The position numbers and the translations under genes were made by a program. This document shows positions 54,181 to 63,606 of a stretch of DNA of 64,000 nt, one piece after another; the stretch's first letter is position 1, and each line of letters opens with the position of its first letter. The notes beneath the pieces are model-generated. The model ran no database searches. It was not told where the DNA came from and saw only the letters and a list, made by a program, of their open reading frames with translations. Origin of the DNA: Pseudorhodoferax sp. Leaf265 (GTDB lineage Bacteria; Pseudomonadota; Gammaproteobacteria; Burkholderiales; Burkholderiaceae_C); contig NZ_LMMT01000039.1 of assembly GCF_001422365.1 (NCBI RefSeq), positions 370,138-434,137 of the forward strand. Reading direction: 5' to 3'.

Positions 54181-56097
54181 ATGTTCGATTTCGTCCGCCA
54201 GCACACCAAGATCATGATGGGACTGCTGTTCCTTCTGATCATCCCGTCGTTCGTGTTCTTCGGGTTGGAAGGCTACACGCGGATGAACGAAGGCGGCCAT
54301 GTGGTGGCGCGCGTGGCCGGCTCGGAGATCAAGCAGATCGAATGGGACAACGCGCACCGCAACGAAGTGCAACGCATGCTGGCGCAGACGCCCACGCTGG
54401 ACGCGCGCCTGCTCGATTCGCCCGAAGCCAAGTACGCCACGCTGGAGCGCCTGGTGCGTGACCGCGTGCTGGCCGTCGCGGCCGACGAAGCCCATCTCGT
54501 GACCACCGATGGCCGCCTGGCGCGCGCGCTGCAGGAAGACCCGGCCATCGCCAGCCTGCGCAAGCCGGACGGCAGTCTGGACGTGGAGCGCTACCGCCTG
54601 CTCGTGGGCGCCCAAGGGATGACGCCCGAGATGTTCGAGGCCAACGCGCGCCGCCAGATCTCCACGCGCCAGGTCATGGCCGGCGTGGGCGAATCGGCGT
54701 TCGGTGTGGCGGCTGCGGCGGACGCCACCTTCGGTGCCTTCCTGCAGCGGCGCGAAGTGCAGGTGGCGCAATTCCCGGCCGGCGACTTCAGCGCCGGGCT
54801 CAAGCCGACCGAGGCCGAACTGGAGGCCTGGTACAAGGGCCACGTGGAGCAGTTCCGCGCGCCGGAGCAGGCCAAGATCGAATACGTGGTGCTGGACCTG
54901 GACGCCGTGAAGAAGAACATCGCGGTGAACGAGGACGACCTCAAGACCTTCTACACGCAGAACAATGCCCAACTGGCCGGCAAGGAAGAACGCCGCGCCA
55001 GCCACATCCTGGTCGATGCACCCAAGAGCGCCTCGGCCGATGAGCGCGCCAAGGCCAAGGCCCGTGCCGAGCAGCTGCTGGCCGAAGTCCGCAAGAACCC
55101 GGCCAGCTTCGCCGACGTGGCCCGCAAGAGTTCTGACGACAAGGGCTCCGCGGCCGGCGGCGGCGATCTGGACTACCTGACCCGCAGCGCGATCGACAAG
55201 CCCATCGCCGATGCCATCTTCGGCCTCGGCAAGAAGGGCGACATCAGCGATGTGGTGGAGTCGGACTTCGGCTTCCACGTGATCCAGCTGACCGACATCC
55301 GCGCCCCCAAGGTGCCGAGCTTTGCGGAGATGCGCACGCAGCTGGAGGGCGAGCTGCGCACCCAGCAGGCGCAGCGCCAGTTCGCCGAAACCGCCGAGAC
55401 CTTCACGAACACCGTCTACGAACAGTCCGACAGCTTGAAGCCCGTGGCCGACAAGCTCAAGCTGCAGATCCAGACCGCCACCGTCACGCCCGTGCCGGCG
55501 GCCGGCGCCACCGGTCCTCTGGCGAATGCCCGCCTGCTCGAGGCGGTGTTCTCGGCCGACGCCACGCAGCAAAAGCGCAACACCGAGGCCGTCGAGGTCG
55601 GCACGAACCAACTGGTTTCCGCACGGGTGGTCGAACACAGCCCGGCCCGCACGCAGGCGCTGGCCGAAGTGCAGGACCAGGTGCGGGCCCGCTGGACCGC
55701 ACAGCGCGCGGCCGAGCTCGCCAAGCAAAAGGGCGAGGCCCAGCTCGCCGAATGGAAGACGCAGGGCGACAAGGCCAAGCTGCCCGCGGCCGTGACCATC
55801 GCGCGCGACGACACGCACCAGTTCCCGGCCAAGCTCATCGATGCCGCGCTGCGCGCCGATCCCGCCGCCCTGCCGGCGCTGCTGGGTGTCGACCTGGCGG
55901 AGCAGGGCTATGCCGTGGTCCGTGTCGACAAGATCGCGCCGCCACGCGCGCTGCCGGCCGAGGCCGAACAGCAGGTGCGCCAGCAGTACGCGCAGACCTG
56001 GGCAGCGGCCGAGACCGTGGCCTACTACAACCTGCTCAAGGAGCGCCTCAAGGTCCGCATGGAAGTTGCGGCGCCTGCGGGGATGCCGGCGCAATGA
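54181..56097 (+). CDS. ppiD: SurA N-terminal/parvulin-type periplasmic folding factor PpiD
   Basis: 638 residues. N-terminal transmembrane anchor (about 10-28, TKIMMGLLFLLIIPSFVFFG), SurA_N-like chaperone region (about 36-200), and a parvulin PPIase domain (about 270-375, RRASHILVDA and AGGGDLDYLTR). A long helical tail follows. PpiD sits near the Sec translocon and helps fold emerging outer-membrane and periplasmic proteins. The order hup, tRNA-Val, ppiD is typical of Burkholderiales. Confidence 0.95.
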   Translation: MFDFVRQHTKIMMGLLFLLIIPSFVFFGLEGYTRMNEGGHVVARVAGSEIKQIEWDNAHRNEVQRMLAQTPTLDARLLDSPEAKYATLERLVRDRVLAVAADEAHLVTTDGRLARALQEDPAIASLRKPDGSLDVERYRLLVGAQGMTPEMFEANARRQISTRQVMAGVGESAFGVAAAADATFGAFLQRREVQVAQFPAGDFSAGLKPTEAELEAWYKGHVEQFRAPEQAKIEYVVLDLDAVKKNIAVNEDDLKTFYTQNNAQLAGKEERRASHILVDAPKSASADERAKAKARAEQLLAEVRKNPASFADVARKSSDDKGSAAGGGDLDYLTRSAIDKPIADAIFGLGKKGDISDVVESDFGFHVIQLTDIRAPKVPSFAEMRTQLEGELRTQQAQRQFAETAETFTNTVYEQSDSLKPVADKLKLQIQTATVTPVPAAGATGPLANARLLEAVFSADATQQKRNTEAVEVGTNQLVSARVVEHSPARTQALAEVQDQVRARWTAQRAAELAKQKGEAQLAEWKTQGDKAKLPAAVTIARDDTHQFPAKLIDAALRADPAALPALLGVDLAEQGYAVVRVDKIAPPRALPAEAEQQVRQQYAQTWAAAETVAYYNLLKERLKVRMEVAAPAGMPAQ

Positions 56098-56132
56098 GAC
56101 TCAAAGCTGGGTTATACTGCTGAGCTTTCGTG

Positions 56133-56208
56133 GTGGCTGTAGCTCAGTTGGTAGAGTCCCAGATTGTGATTCTGGTTGTCGTGGGTTCGAGCCCCATCAG
56201 TCACCCCA
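56133..56208 (+). tRNA. tRNA-His (anticodon GTG)
   Basis: Acceptor GTGGCTG/CAGTCAC with a G at position -1 (56132) facing C73, as expected for tRNA-His. Anticodon stem CCAGA/TCTGG with loop TTGTGAT, T-arm GTGGGTTCGAGCCCCAT, CCA encoded (56206-56208). A TATACT box at 56113-56118 is a likely -10 element. Confidence 0.97.
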
Positions 56209-56251
56209 CCGAATTGCCGTGAAGCCTGCGTGATGCAGGCTGACCAGCCAG

Positions 56252-56285
56252 ATGCCTGACCTTCCGAGGTCAGGCATTTTTTTTT
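56252..56285 (+). terminator. Terminator after tRNA-His
   Basis: 11-bp stem ATGCCTGACCT/AGGTCAGGCAT (56252-56262 and 56267-56277) followed by eight T. A smaller GCCTGC/GCAGGC hairpin lies just upstream. Confidence 0.93.
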
Positions 56286-56441
56286 CCGTATCGCAAGCTG
56301 CGCTGTACAGCTGCGCATTTTCTGCAACAGTGGCGGCGAGACTTGACCATCAACCCGCACGGATGTGCTAGTGTGTGCCGTTGCTTCGCCGGGCCTGCGG
56401 TCCACCGTCCGCACGCCGTGCCGGCACATGGGAGAAGAAGC

Positions 56442-58973
56442 TTGAACAGCAGTGGGAATCCGTCGGGCGAACATGCCATCGAAGGCGCGTTGGCGGCGGA
56501 CCACTTTTACCTCGACGAAGGTGCCGAGGCGCCGGGCCTGCAAGGCATGCCGGCCGAACTCGTGGCGGTGTTCGACAACCTGCCCGTCATGGTCTGCTGC
56601 ATGGACTTCGGCGCCGAGGTGCCGGTGCTGTACTGGAACCACGAGTGCGAGCGCTGCTCCGGCTACAGCGCCGCCGAGATCGTGGGCAATCCCGGCGCCT
56701 TGCAGCTGCTCTATCCCGAGCCGCTGTACCTGGCCCGCAAGACGGCCGACATCGTGGCCCAGGGCCCGCATTTTCGCGGGCTCGAATGGACACTGAGCAG
56801 CAAGGCCAACGGCAAGCGGCGCATCGCCTGGTCTTCGATCCGGGGCCTGGCCGCGCAGGGCGGCCAGCGCTGGTGCCTCGGCCTGGACATCACGGCGCAT
56901 TCGGAGTCGCACCGGCTGCTGCGCGACCGCGACAAGCTGCTGACCTCCGTGTTCCGCCACCTTCCCGACATGGTCTACCTCAAGGATGGCGAGGGCCGCT
57001 GGTTGCTCGCCAATCCGACCGCGCGCGCCGTGCTGGGCCTGGCCGAGCAGGCGGGCCGCAGTTCCAGCAGCCTGGAGGTGGTCGAGCCGAGCCGCCCGGC
57101 GGCCATCGACCTGAACCACAGCGCGCTCACGGAGGAGGCGACCTGGCAGTCCGGCCGCCTCTCGCACGTACAGGAGGCCAACGACGACGGCCACGGCAAC
57201 CTGCGCTATTACGACGTGATCCGCGTGCCCACCTTCGGCCGGCGCGGCCAGCGCCTGCACCTGCTCGTGGTGCGGCGCGACGTGACCGACCAGCGCGTCG
57301 CGGCCACCAAGCTGGAACTGGCCGGTCGCGTGCTGGAGCAGAGCACCGACGGCATCATCATCACCGACGCGGACAACCGCATCATCATGGTCAATGCGGC
57401 CTTCACCGAGATCACCGGCTACCAGGCCGAGGAGGTGCTGGGCCGCGACCCGCGGATGCTGGCCTCCGGCCAGCACGACAAGGCCTTCTACGCGCAGATG
57501 TGGGCCGTGCTGGCCGAGCAGGGCCGCTGGAGCGGCGAGATCTGGAACCGGCGCCGCAATGGCGAGGTGTACCCGCAGTGGCTGAGCCTGTCGGCACTGC
57601 GCCAGCGCAGCACGGACGAGATCACGCACTACGTGGCGGCCTTCTCCGACCTCAGTTCGCGCAAGGCGGCGGAGGAGAAGATCGCCTACCTGGCCAGCAA
57701 GGACGTGATCACCGGCCTGCCCAACCGCGCCCAGGCCACGCTGCAGGCCAGCTTGGCGCTCAAGCATGCCGAGCTCACCAACGACCGCGTGGCCCTGATC
57801 GTCATCGACGTCGACAACTTCAAGACGCTCAACGACTCGCTGGGCCACAGCGTGGGCGACCAGCTGCTGCGCGAGATCGGCGCGCGCCTGCTGGGCCAGG
57901 CGCGCGAGCGCACCATGGTCGGCCGCCTGAGCGGCGACGAGTTCATGGTGCTGCTGTCGGGCGTGCACAGCACGACCGAGGCCGCCCATGCCGTGCGTGC
58001 GCTGATGGACCTGCTGGGCCAGCCCGTGGTCTTGAGCGATCTGCCCGTGAACGTCTCGGTCTCCGCCGGCATCGCCATGTTTCCCAGCGACGGGACCGAC
58101 TTCGACACGCTGTTCGGCCGGGCCGATGCCGCCATGTTCGCCGCCAAGCGCAAGGGCCGGGCGGCCTACCAGTTCGCCAGCGCGCTCATGAATGAAGCCG
58201 CCATCGACCGGCTGCAGATAGAGGCCTCGCTGCGCCGCGCGATCGAGAACCAGGCGCTGCGCCTGGAGTACCAGCCGCTGGTGCACCTGGCCAGTGGCCG
58301 CATCGTCGGTGCCGAGGCGCTGTGCCGCTGGGACGACCCCGAGCGCGGCGCCGTGCCGCCTGGCGTGTTCATCCCGATTGCCGAGGACTGCGGCCTGATC
58401 GAGGCGCTGGGCGGCTGGGTGCTCAAGACCGCAGCGCTGCAACTGCGTGCATGGCATGACGCGGGCCACACCGAACTCATGATGGCGGTGAACCTGTCGG
58501 CGCGGCAGTTTCAGCGCGGGGTCGTGCTGCAGCAGGTGGAGGATGCGCTCGTGGCCTCGGGCATCGCGCCCGACCGGCTCGAACTGGAACTGACCGAGAC
58601 CGTGCTGCTGCACGACGGTGACGCGGTCATGGCCACGCTGCGCCGCCTGAAGGCCCTGGGCACCAAGCTATCGATGGACGACTTCGGCACCGGCTATTCC
58701 AGCCTGGCCTACCTGCGCCGCTTCAAGTTCGACAAGATCAAGATCGACCGCTCCTTCGTCTGCGACCTGATCGACGACCCGGACAACGCCGCCATCGTGC
58801 GCGGCATCATCTCGCTGGCGCAGAGCCTGGGCCTGTCGGTGCTGGCCGAGGGTGTGGAGACCGAGGCCGTCGCACAGCGGCTGAAGCACCTGCAGTGCAC
58901 CTTCGCGCAGGGCTATCTGTTCGACCGGCCGTTGCGGCCGGAGGCCTTCGGCGCCCGGCTGAGCGCGTCCTGA
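56442..58973 (+). CDS. PAS-GGDEF-EAL cyclic-di-GMP signalling protein
   Basis: About 843 residues: three PAS-like sensor domains (roughly 40-150, 165-280 and 290-410, the last with QSTDGIIITDADNRIIMVNAAF), a GGDEF domain with active-type SGDEF (about residue 496) and an EAL domain (EAL at about 624). The EAL domain retains MAVNLSARQF, LELTETVLL, DDFGTGYSS, KIDRSF and EGVET, so it should hydrolyse c-di-GMP. The usual RxxD inhibitory site is RERT, so product inhibition of the cyclase half is unlikely. No transmembrane helix. The start is probably TTG 56442 with GGGAGAAG upstream; no ATG is well placed. Confidence 0.88.
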   Translation: MNSSGNPSGEHAIEGALAADHFYLDEGAEAPGLQGMPAELVAVFDNLPVMVCCMDFGAEVPVLYWNHECERCSGYSAAEIVGNPGALQLLYPEPLYLARKTADIVAQGPHFRGLEWTLSSKANGKRRIAWSSIRGLAAQGGQRWCLGLDITAHSESHRLLRDRDKLLTSVFRHLPDMVYLKDGEGRWLLANPTARAVLGLAEQAGRSSSSLEVVEPSRPAAIDLNHSALTEEATWQSGRLSHVQEANDDGHGNLRYYDVIRVPTFGRRGQRLHLLVVRRDVTDQRVAATKLELAGRVLEQSTDGIIITDADNRIIMVNAAFTEITGYQAEEVLGRDPRMLASGQHDKAFYAQMWAVLAEQGRWSGEIWNRRRNGEVYPQWLSLSALRQRSTDEITHYVAAFSDLSSRKAAEEKIAYLASKDVITGLPNRAQATLQASLALKHAELTNDRVALIVIDVDNFKTLNDSLGHSVGDQLLREIGARLLGQARERTMVGRLSGDEFMVLLSGVHSTTEAAHAVRALMDLLGQPVVLSDLPVNVSVSAGIAMFPSDGTDFDTLFGRADAAMFAAKRKGRAAYQFASALMNEAAIDRLQIEASLRRAIENQALRLEYQPLVHLASGRIVGAEALCRWDDPERGAVPPGVFIPIAEDCGLIEALGGWVLKTAALQLRAWHDAGHTELMMAVNLSARQFQRGVVLQQVEDALVASGIAPDRLELELTETVLLHDGDAVMATLRRLKALGTKLSMDDFGTGYSSLAYLRRFKFDKIKIDRSFVCDLIDDPDNAAIVRGIISLAQSLGLSVLAEGVETEAVAQRLKHLQCTFAQGYLFDRPLRPEAFGARLSAS

Positions 58974-58977
58974 ACGC

Positions 58978-59973
58978 TCAGGCTCCGGGGTTCACGAGCA
59001 CCAGCTTGCCCTTGACGCCGCGCGAGCCCATGTGGGCATAGGCAGCCTTCAGTTCGGACATGGGCATGGTGCTGTCGATGACGGGCTTGATCTTGCCCTG
59101 GGCGTACCACTGCGCCAGCTCGGCCAGGGCGGCTGCGCTGGCCTTGGGTTCCTGGCGCGAGAAGCCACCCCAGAACACGCCGACGATGGATGCGCCCTTG
59201 AGCAGGGCCAGGTTCAGCGGCAATGAGGGGATGGGCCCCGAGGCGAAGCCGACCACCAGGTAGCGGCCGCGCCAGGCGATCGAGCGAAAGGCCGGCTCTG
59301 CGAACTCGCCGCCCACCGGGTCGTAGACCACGTCGGGACCCTTGCCGTCGGTGAGCTTCTTGATCTCGTCGCGCAGGCTGCCCGAGGCGGTGTGCTCGCT
59401 GTAGTTGATAGTCGCATCCGCGCCCAGGGAGCGGCACAGCGCGCACTTCTCTTCGCTCGAGGCCGCCGCGATCACGCGCGCACCCATGGCCTTGGCGATC
59501 TGGATCGCCGAGGTGCCCACGCCACCGGCCGCGCCGAGCACCAGCACGGTCTCGCCGGCCTTCAGTTGCGCTCGGTCCACCAGCGCATGGTGCGAGGTGG
59601 CGTAGATCATGATGAAGGCCGCCGCATCCACGTGCGGAAAGCCGGCCGGCAATGGCATGCAGGTGGCGGCCTGCGCCAGCGCGTGGGTGCCGAAGCCGCC
59701 GGTGCCGGCCAGGCAGGCGACGTTCTGGCCGACCGCCACATTGCGCACGCCTTCGCCCACAGCCTCGACCACGCCGGCGAACTCCGAGCCCGGCACGAAG
59801 GGCAGCTCGGGCTTCATCTGGTATTTGTTCTGAACGATCAGCAGGTCGGGGAAGTTCAGGCTGGCCGCGTGGATGCGCACCAGCACCTGACCCGGGCCGG
59901 GCTGCGGCGTCGGCAATTCCTTCCAGACCAATGCGTCCACGCCCACCGGGTTCTCGCACAACCATGCCTGCAT
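58978..59973 (-). CDS. Zinc-independent quinone oxidoreductase-like MDR protein
   Basis: 331 residues of the medium-chain dehydrogenase/reductase superfamily, quinone oxidoreductase branch. GroES-like domain with SLNFPDLLIVQNKYQ and PGSEFAGVVEAVGEGV, and the NADPH fold ETVLVLGAAGGVGTSAIQIAKAMGARVIA (two adjacent segments). No structural-zinc Cys cluster. AAGGAGA precedes ATG 59973. Convergent with the GGDEF-EAL gene: the stop codons are only 4 bp apart, with no terminator between them. The substrate is unknown. Confidence 0.9.
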   Translation of the reverse strand: MQAWLCENPVGVDALVWKELPTPQPGPGQVLVRIHAASLNFPDLLIVQNKYQMKPELPFVPGSEFAGVVEAVGEGVRNVAVGQNVACLAGTGGFGTHALAQAATCMPLPAGFPHVDAAAFIMIYATSHHALVDRAQLKAGETVLVLGAAGGVGTSAIQIAKAMGARVIAAASSEEKCALCRSLGADATINYSEHTASGSLRDEIKKLTDGKGPDVVYDPVGGEFAEPAFRSIAWRGRYLVVGFASGPIPSLPLNLALLKGASIVGVFWGGFSRQEPKASAAALAELAQWYAQGKIKPVIDSTMPMSELKAAYAHMGSRGVKGKLVLVNPGA

Positions 59974-60068
59974 CTCGTGTCTCCTTGGGTTCAGCCTTGA
60001 CGGATGGGGCGCATGATAGGCGGCGGCTCGGGTGGGCCGGGCGGTGCTTTGTCCCGCCGGCGACGCCC

Positions 60069-60096
60069 ATGACGCCAGACATCGCGCCCCTACAAT
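60069..60096 (+). promoter_or_regulatory. Sigma70-like promoter of the surE-pcm-nlpD-rpoS cluster
   Basis: ATGACG (60069-60074), a 16-nt spacer, and TACAAT (60091-60096), 23 nt before the surE start. The -35 is weak. Confidence 0.45.
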
Positions 60097-60118
60097 GCCG
60101 GCACTTCGAGCCATGCCC

Positions 60119-60895
60119 ATGAAGATCCTGATCTGCAACGACGATGGTTACCAGGCACCCGGCGTCGCCGCGCTGTACGAGGCGCTCAAGGACGTCGCCG
60201 AGGTCGAGGTGATCGCACCCGAACAGAACAACAGCGCCAAGTCCAATGCCTTGACGCTGAACGCGCCGCTCTACGTGCACCAGGGCGCCAACGGCTTTCG
60301 CTATGTCAACGGCACCCCGGCCGACTGCATGCACATCGCGCTGACCGGGCTGCTCGGCTACCGGCCGGATCTGGTGGTCTCGGGCATCAACAACGGCGCC
60401 AACATGGGCGACGACACCATCTATTCCGGCACGGTGGGCGCGGCCATGGAGGCCTATTTGTTCGGTGTGCCGGCCCTGGCGTTCTCGCAGACCGAGAAGG
60501 GCTGGCAGCACCTGGACGCTGCCGGTGCCACGGCCCGCGCGCTGGTGCAGCAACTGATGCAGCGCCATGCCGTGGGCGACGCGCCCTGGCTGCTCAACGT
60601 GAACATTCCGAACCGGCCGCTGGACCAGCTCAAGCCGGCCAAGGTCTGCCGCCTGGGCCGGCGCCATGCCGCAGAGCGCGTGATCACCATGGACAGCCCG
60701 CGCGGCGAGACCATGTACTGGATCGGCGGCGCCGGTGCGGCCAAGGACGGCGCCGACGGCACGGATTTCCACGCCACGGCCCAGGGCCATGTGTCGATCA
60801 CGCCTTTGCAGGTGGATCTCACGGACCACCCGCGGCTGGCGCACTGGGCGGACCTGCTCGCCGGCGTATCGGGCGGGGCGCGCTCCGCGGCGTGA
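60119..60895 (+). CDS. surE: 5'/3'-nucleotidase SurE
   Basis: 258 residues; metal-dependent nucleotidase/exopolyphosphatase linked to stationary-phase survival. Metal ligands Asp8 and Asp9 in ICNDDGYQAPG, Ser in APEQNNSAKSNALTL, and SGINNGANMGDDTIYSGTV. ATG 60119 gives MKILICNDDG; ATG 60113 would add two residues. Its stop overlaps the pcm start (TGATG), and the order surE-pcm-nlpD-rpoS is conserved. Confidence 0.96.
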   Translation: MKILICNDDGYQAPGVAALYEALKDVAEVEVIAPEQNNSAKSNALTLNAPLYVHQGANGFRYVNGTPADCMHIALTGLLGYRPDLVVSGINNGANMGDDTIYSGTVGAAMEAYLFGVPALAFSQTEKGWQHLDAAGATARALVQQLMQRHAVGDAPWLLNVNIPNRPLDQLKPAKVCRLGRRHAAERVITMDSPRGETMYWIGGAGAAKDGADGTDFHATAQGHVSITPLQVDLTDHPRLAHWADLLAGVSGGARSAA

Positions 60896-61659
60896 TGGGC
60901 ACGCGTCCGAGCTTTCCCGCACGTCTGAACAACGGCCCGGCCCCCGCGGCTGCGCCTGCGCGCGCACGCGTGACGACGCAGCCGTCGGTGCCGATGGCAC
61001 CGGCCCGCGCCGATTTCAGTGCCATGCGCCAGCGCATGGTGCGGCGGCTGGCGACCAGCGGCATTCAATCGCAGGCGGTGCTCACAGCCATGGGCACGGT
61101 CGAGCGTGACCGCTTCATCGACAGCGCGCTCGTGGCCCAGGCCTACGAAGACACCAGCCTGCCGATCGGTCTGAACCAGACCATCTCCAAGCCCAACGTG
61201 GTGGCACGCATGTGCGAACTCCTGCTGGGTGCCGAGCTCGCGCGCGAGGGCAAGCCCGCGCGCGTGCTCGAGATCGGCACGGGCTGCGGCTACCAGGCGG
61301 CCGTGCTGTCGCTGCTGGCGCGCGAGGTCTACAGCATCGAGCGCCTGCGCGGCCTGCACGAGAAGGCGCGGGAGAACCTGCGCCCGTTCCGGCTGCCCAA
61401 TGTGCACCTGCTGTTCGGCGACGGCATGGCCGGTTACGCCAGGGGCGCGCCTTACGCAGCCATCATCGCCGCGGCCGGTGGCGAGGCTGTGCCGCAGGCC
61501 TGGCTGGACCAACTGGCCGTCGGCGGACGCCTGGTCGCGCCGGTCGCTGGGCACAGTGGACAGCAGGCGTTGGTGGTGATCGACCGCACGGCCCAGGGGC
61601 TGCGTCAGCAGCTGCTCGAGGCTGTGCATTTCGTGCCTTTAAAATCCGGCGTTGCTTAA
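60895..61659 (+). CDS. pcm: Protein-L-isoaspartate O-methyltransferase
   Basis: 254 residues; methylates isoaspartyl residues in aged proteins to start their repair. An N-terminal Pro/Ala extension (about 1-40) precedes the PCMT domain: SGIQSQAVLTAMGTVERDRF, GLNQTISKPNVVARM (substrate), the SAM loop VLEIGTGCGYQAAVLS, and the C-terminal GGRLVAPV. It starts in TGATG overlap with surE; an in-frame GTG three nt upstream is possible but less likely. Confidence 0.94.
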   Translation: MGTRPSFPARLNNGPAPAAAPARARVTTQPSVPMAPARADFSAMRQRMVRRLATSGIQSQAVLTAMGTVERDRFIDSALVAQAYEDTSLPIGLNQTISKPNVVARMCELLLGAELAREGKPARVLEIGTGCGYQAAVLSLLAREVYSIERLRGLHEKARENLRPFRLPNVHLLFGDGMAGYARGAPYAAIIAAAGGEAVPQAWLDQLAVGGRLVAPVAGHSGQQALVVIDRTAQGLRQQLLEAVHFVPLKSGVA

Positions 61660-61672
61660 ACGGAGTGCGTAC

Positions 61673-62587
61673 ATGGTGTTGGGCGAAGGGCGGCGATGGC
61701 ACGGGGTGGTGGCGCTGATGGTGGCGTTGGCCCTGGGGGCGTGCGCGAGCCGCAATGCGCCTGTGCGGGGCGCGCCGGTGGAAAACCGCGGCACCAGCGC
61801 AGGCGAACAGATCGCGTCGGTGCCGGCGGAGGCGCCGGCCAAACCGGTGGACCCGAATGCGGGCAAGCCGGGCTACTACACGGTCAAGCCCGGTGACACG
61901 CTGATCCGCATCGGCCTGGACACGGGCCAGAACTGGCGCGACATCGTGCGCTGGAACAACATCGAGAACCCCAACCTGATCGAAGTCGGCCAGGTCTTCC
62001 GCGTGGTGCCGCCGGGCGCCCATGTGGCAGAGAGCGGTGTGGTCTCGCGGCCCGTGGCGCCGTCCAGCAGCGCGCAGGCGACGCCGCTGGGCCCGGCTGC
62101 TTCGGCCAGCGCGCCGCGACCTGCCGCGAGCGCGGCCGCCGCACCGGTGGCCGAGCCCACGCCGCCGGCACCTGCGGCACCGCCGGCCGTGGCCGCCACG
62201 GGCGGCGGCGAGGACATGGTCTTCATCTGGCCGGCTTCGGGCAGCATGATCGGCGGCTTCGACGAGGCCAAGAACAAGGGCGTGGATCTGGCGGGCAAGG
62301 CCGGCGATGCCGTGCTGGCCGCGGCCGACGGCAAGGTGGTCTATGCCGGTGCCGGCCTGCGTGGCTATGGCAACCTGATCATCCTCAAGCACAACAACAC
62401 CTACCTCACGGCCTACGCCCATAACCAGTCGCTGCTGGTCAAGGAAGACCAGACCGTGCGCAAGGGTCAGAAGGTGGCCGAGATGGGCAACAGCGACGCC
62501 GACCGCGTCAAGCTGCACTTCGAGATCCGGCGCCAGGGGCGGCCGGTCGATCCACTCAAGTACCTGCCGCCGCGCCCGGCGCCGTGA
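61673..62587 (+). CDS. nlpD: NlpD-like lipoprotein, LysM and degenerate LytM domains
   Basis: 304 residues. Lipoprotein signal with lipobox LGAC (Cys24), LysM peptidoglycan-binding module (about 67-112, [21 protein letters not shown]), Ala/Pro linker, and a C-terminal M23/LytM domain (about 185-300). That domain has NKGVDLAG where active M23 enzymes have HxxxD. The missing zinc-ligand His suggests it activates amidases rather than cleaving peptidoglycan itself, as known for NlpD/EnvC. ATG 61673 has GGAG about 8 nt upstream. It overlaps no neighbour, and rpoS begins 1 nt after its stop. Confidence 0.94.
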   Translation: MVLGEGRRWHGVVALMVALALGACASRNAPVRGAPVENRGTSAGEQIASVPAEAPAKPVDPNAGKPGYYTVKPGDTLIRIGLDTGQNWRDIVRWNNIENPNLIEVGQVFRVVPPGAHVAESGVVSRPVAPSSSAQATPLGPAASASAPRPAASAAAAPVAEPTPPAPAAPPAVAATGGGEDMVFIWPASGSMIGGFDEAKNKGVDLAGKAGDAVLAAADGKVVYAGAGLRGYGNLIILKHNNTYLTAYAHNQSLLVKEDQTVRKGQKVAEMGNSDADRVKLHFEIRRQGRPVDPLKYLPPRPAP

Positions 62588-62588
62588 C

Positions 62589-63566
62589 ATGAAGAAGCGC
62601 AACGCATCCAGCCCAGCCCCCGAGCCGGATGCGTTGAAGGCGCCTTCTTCCGAACCGCAGGCGACGCCATCCAGTGAACGGTCGGCCCTGCTGGACGATG
62701 CACCGCTCGACGGCGAATCCAGTGACATCCTGACCATGTACCTGCGCGACGTGCGGCGCACCGCGCTGTTCACGCCGCAGGAAGAGTTCGACACCGCGAT
62801 GCGCGCGCGTGCCGGCGATTTCGAAGCCCGCCAGGCCATGATCGAGCACAACCTGCGGCTCGTCGTCAGCATCGCCAAGAACTACCTGGGCCGCGGCGTG
62901 CCCATGAGCGACCTGATCGAGGAGGGCAACCTCGGCCTCATGCACGCCATCGACAAGTTCGAGCCCGAGCGTGGCTTTCGCTTTTCGACCTACGCCACCT
63001 GGTGGATCCGCCAGTCGGTCGAACGGGCCGTGATGAACCAGGGCCGCGTGATCCGCCTGCCCGTGCACGTGGTGCGCGAACTGCAGCAGGTGCTGCGGGC
63101 GCGGCGCTCGCTGGAGAACGATTCGGCCTTCCAGGCGCTGCGTCCCGATGGCGTGCGCGTGGACGACGTGGCCTCGCTGCTGGGCCGCGACGTGCAGGAG
63201 GTCGCTGACCTGCTGGCGCTGGCCGAGACGCCGCGCTCGCTGGACGCCTCGCTGGACCGCACGGAGGAGAGCGGCACCCTGGTCGACACCTTGACCGACG
63301 ACCAGTCGCCCGACCCGTCCAGCCTCACGCACTCGCGCGAGGTCGAAGAATTGCTGGAGACCTGGATCGGCGCGCTGTCCGCGCGCGAGCGCGAGGTGCT
63401 GGATGGCCGTTTCGGCCTGCACGACCGCGAGCCGGAGACCCTGGACACGCTCAGCGAGCGCCTGAGCCTCACGCGTGAGCGCGTGCGCCAGATCCAGAAC
63501 GAGGCGCTGCGCAAGCTCAAGCAGCACCTGGGTCGCAACGGCGTCGACCGCGACGCACTGCTGTAG
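62589..63566 (+). CDS. rpoS: RNA polymerase sigma factor RpoS
   Basis: 325 residues; stationary-phase/general stress sigma factor. Region 1.2-2 ([74 protein letters not shown]), region 3 ([10 protein letters not shown]) and region 4 with a helix-turn-helix ([28 protein letters not shown]). The 45-residue N-terminal extension is Ser/Pro/Ala-rich. Start ATG 62589 lies 1 nt after the nlpD stop, so in addition to any promoter inside nlpD, translational coupling is likely. Confidence 0.96.
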   Translation: MKKRNASSPAPEPDALKAPSSEPQATPSSERSALLDDAPLDGESSDILTMYLRDVRRTALFTPQEEFDTAMRARAGDFEARQAMIEHNLRLVVSIAKNYLGRGVPMSDLIEEGNLGLMHAIDKFEPERGFRFSTYATWWIRQSVERAVMNQGRVIRLPVHVVRELQQVLRARRSLENDSAFQALRPDGVRVDDVASLLGRDVQEVADLLALAETPRSLDASLDRTEESGTLVDTLTDDQSPDPSSLTHSREVEELLETWIGALSAREREVLDGRFGLHDREPETLDTLSERLSLTRERVRQIQNEALRKLKQHLGRNGVDRDALL

Positions 63567-63606
63567 CCGCGGCCGGCCGCACGGGGTGGCCTGAGACAAT
63601 CGGGCC

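Noticed and set aside
56343-56441. Extended N-terminus of the GGDEF-EAL protein from a TTG at 56343
   Set aside because: The extra residues resemble no domain, there is no ribosome site, and the TTGACC there looks more like a promoter -35; TTG 56442 has a clear GGGAGAAG.
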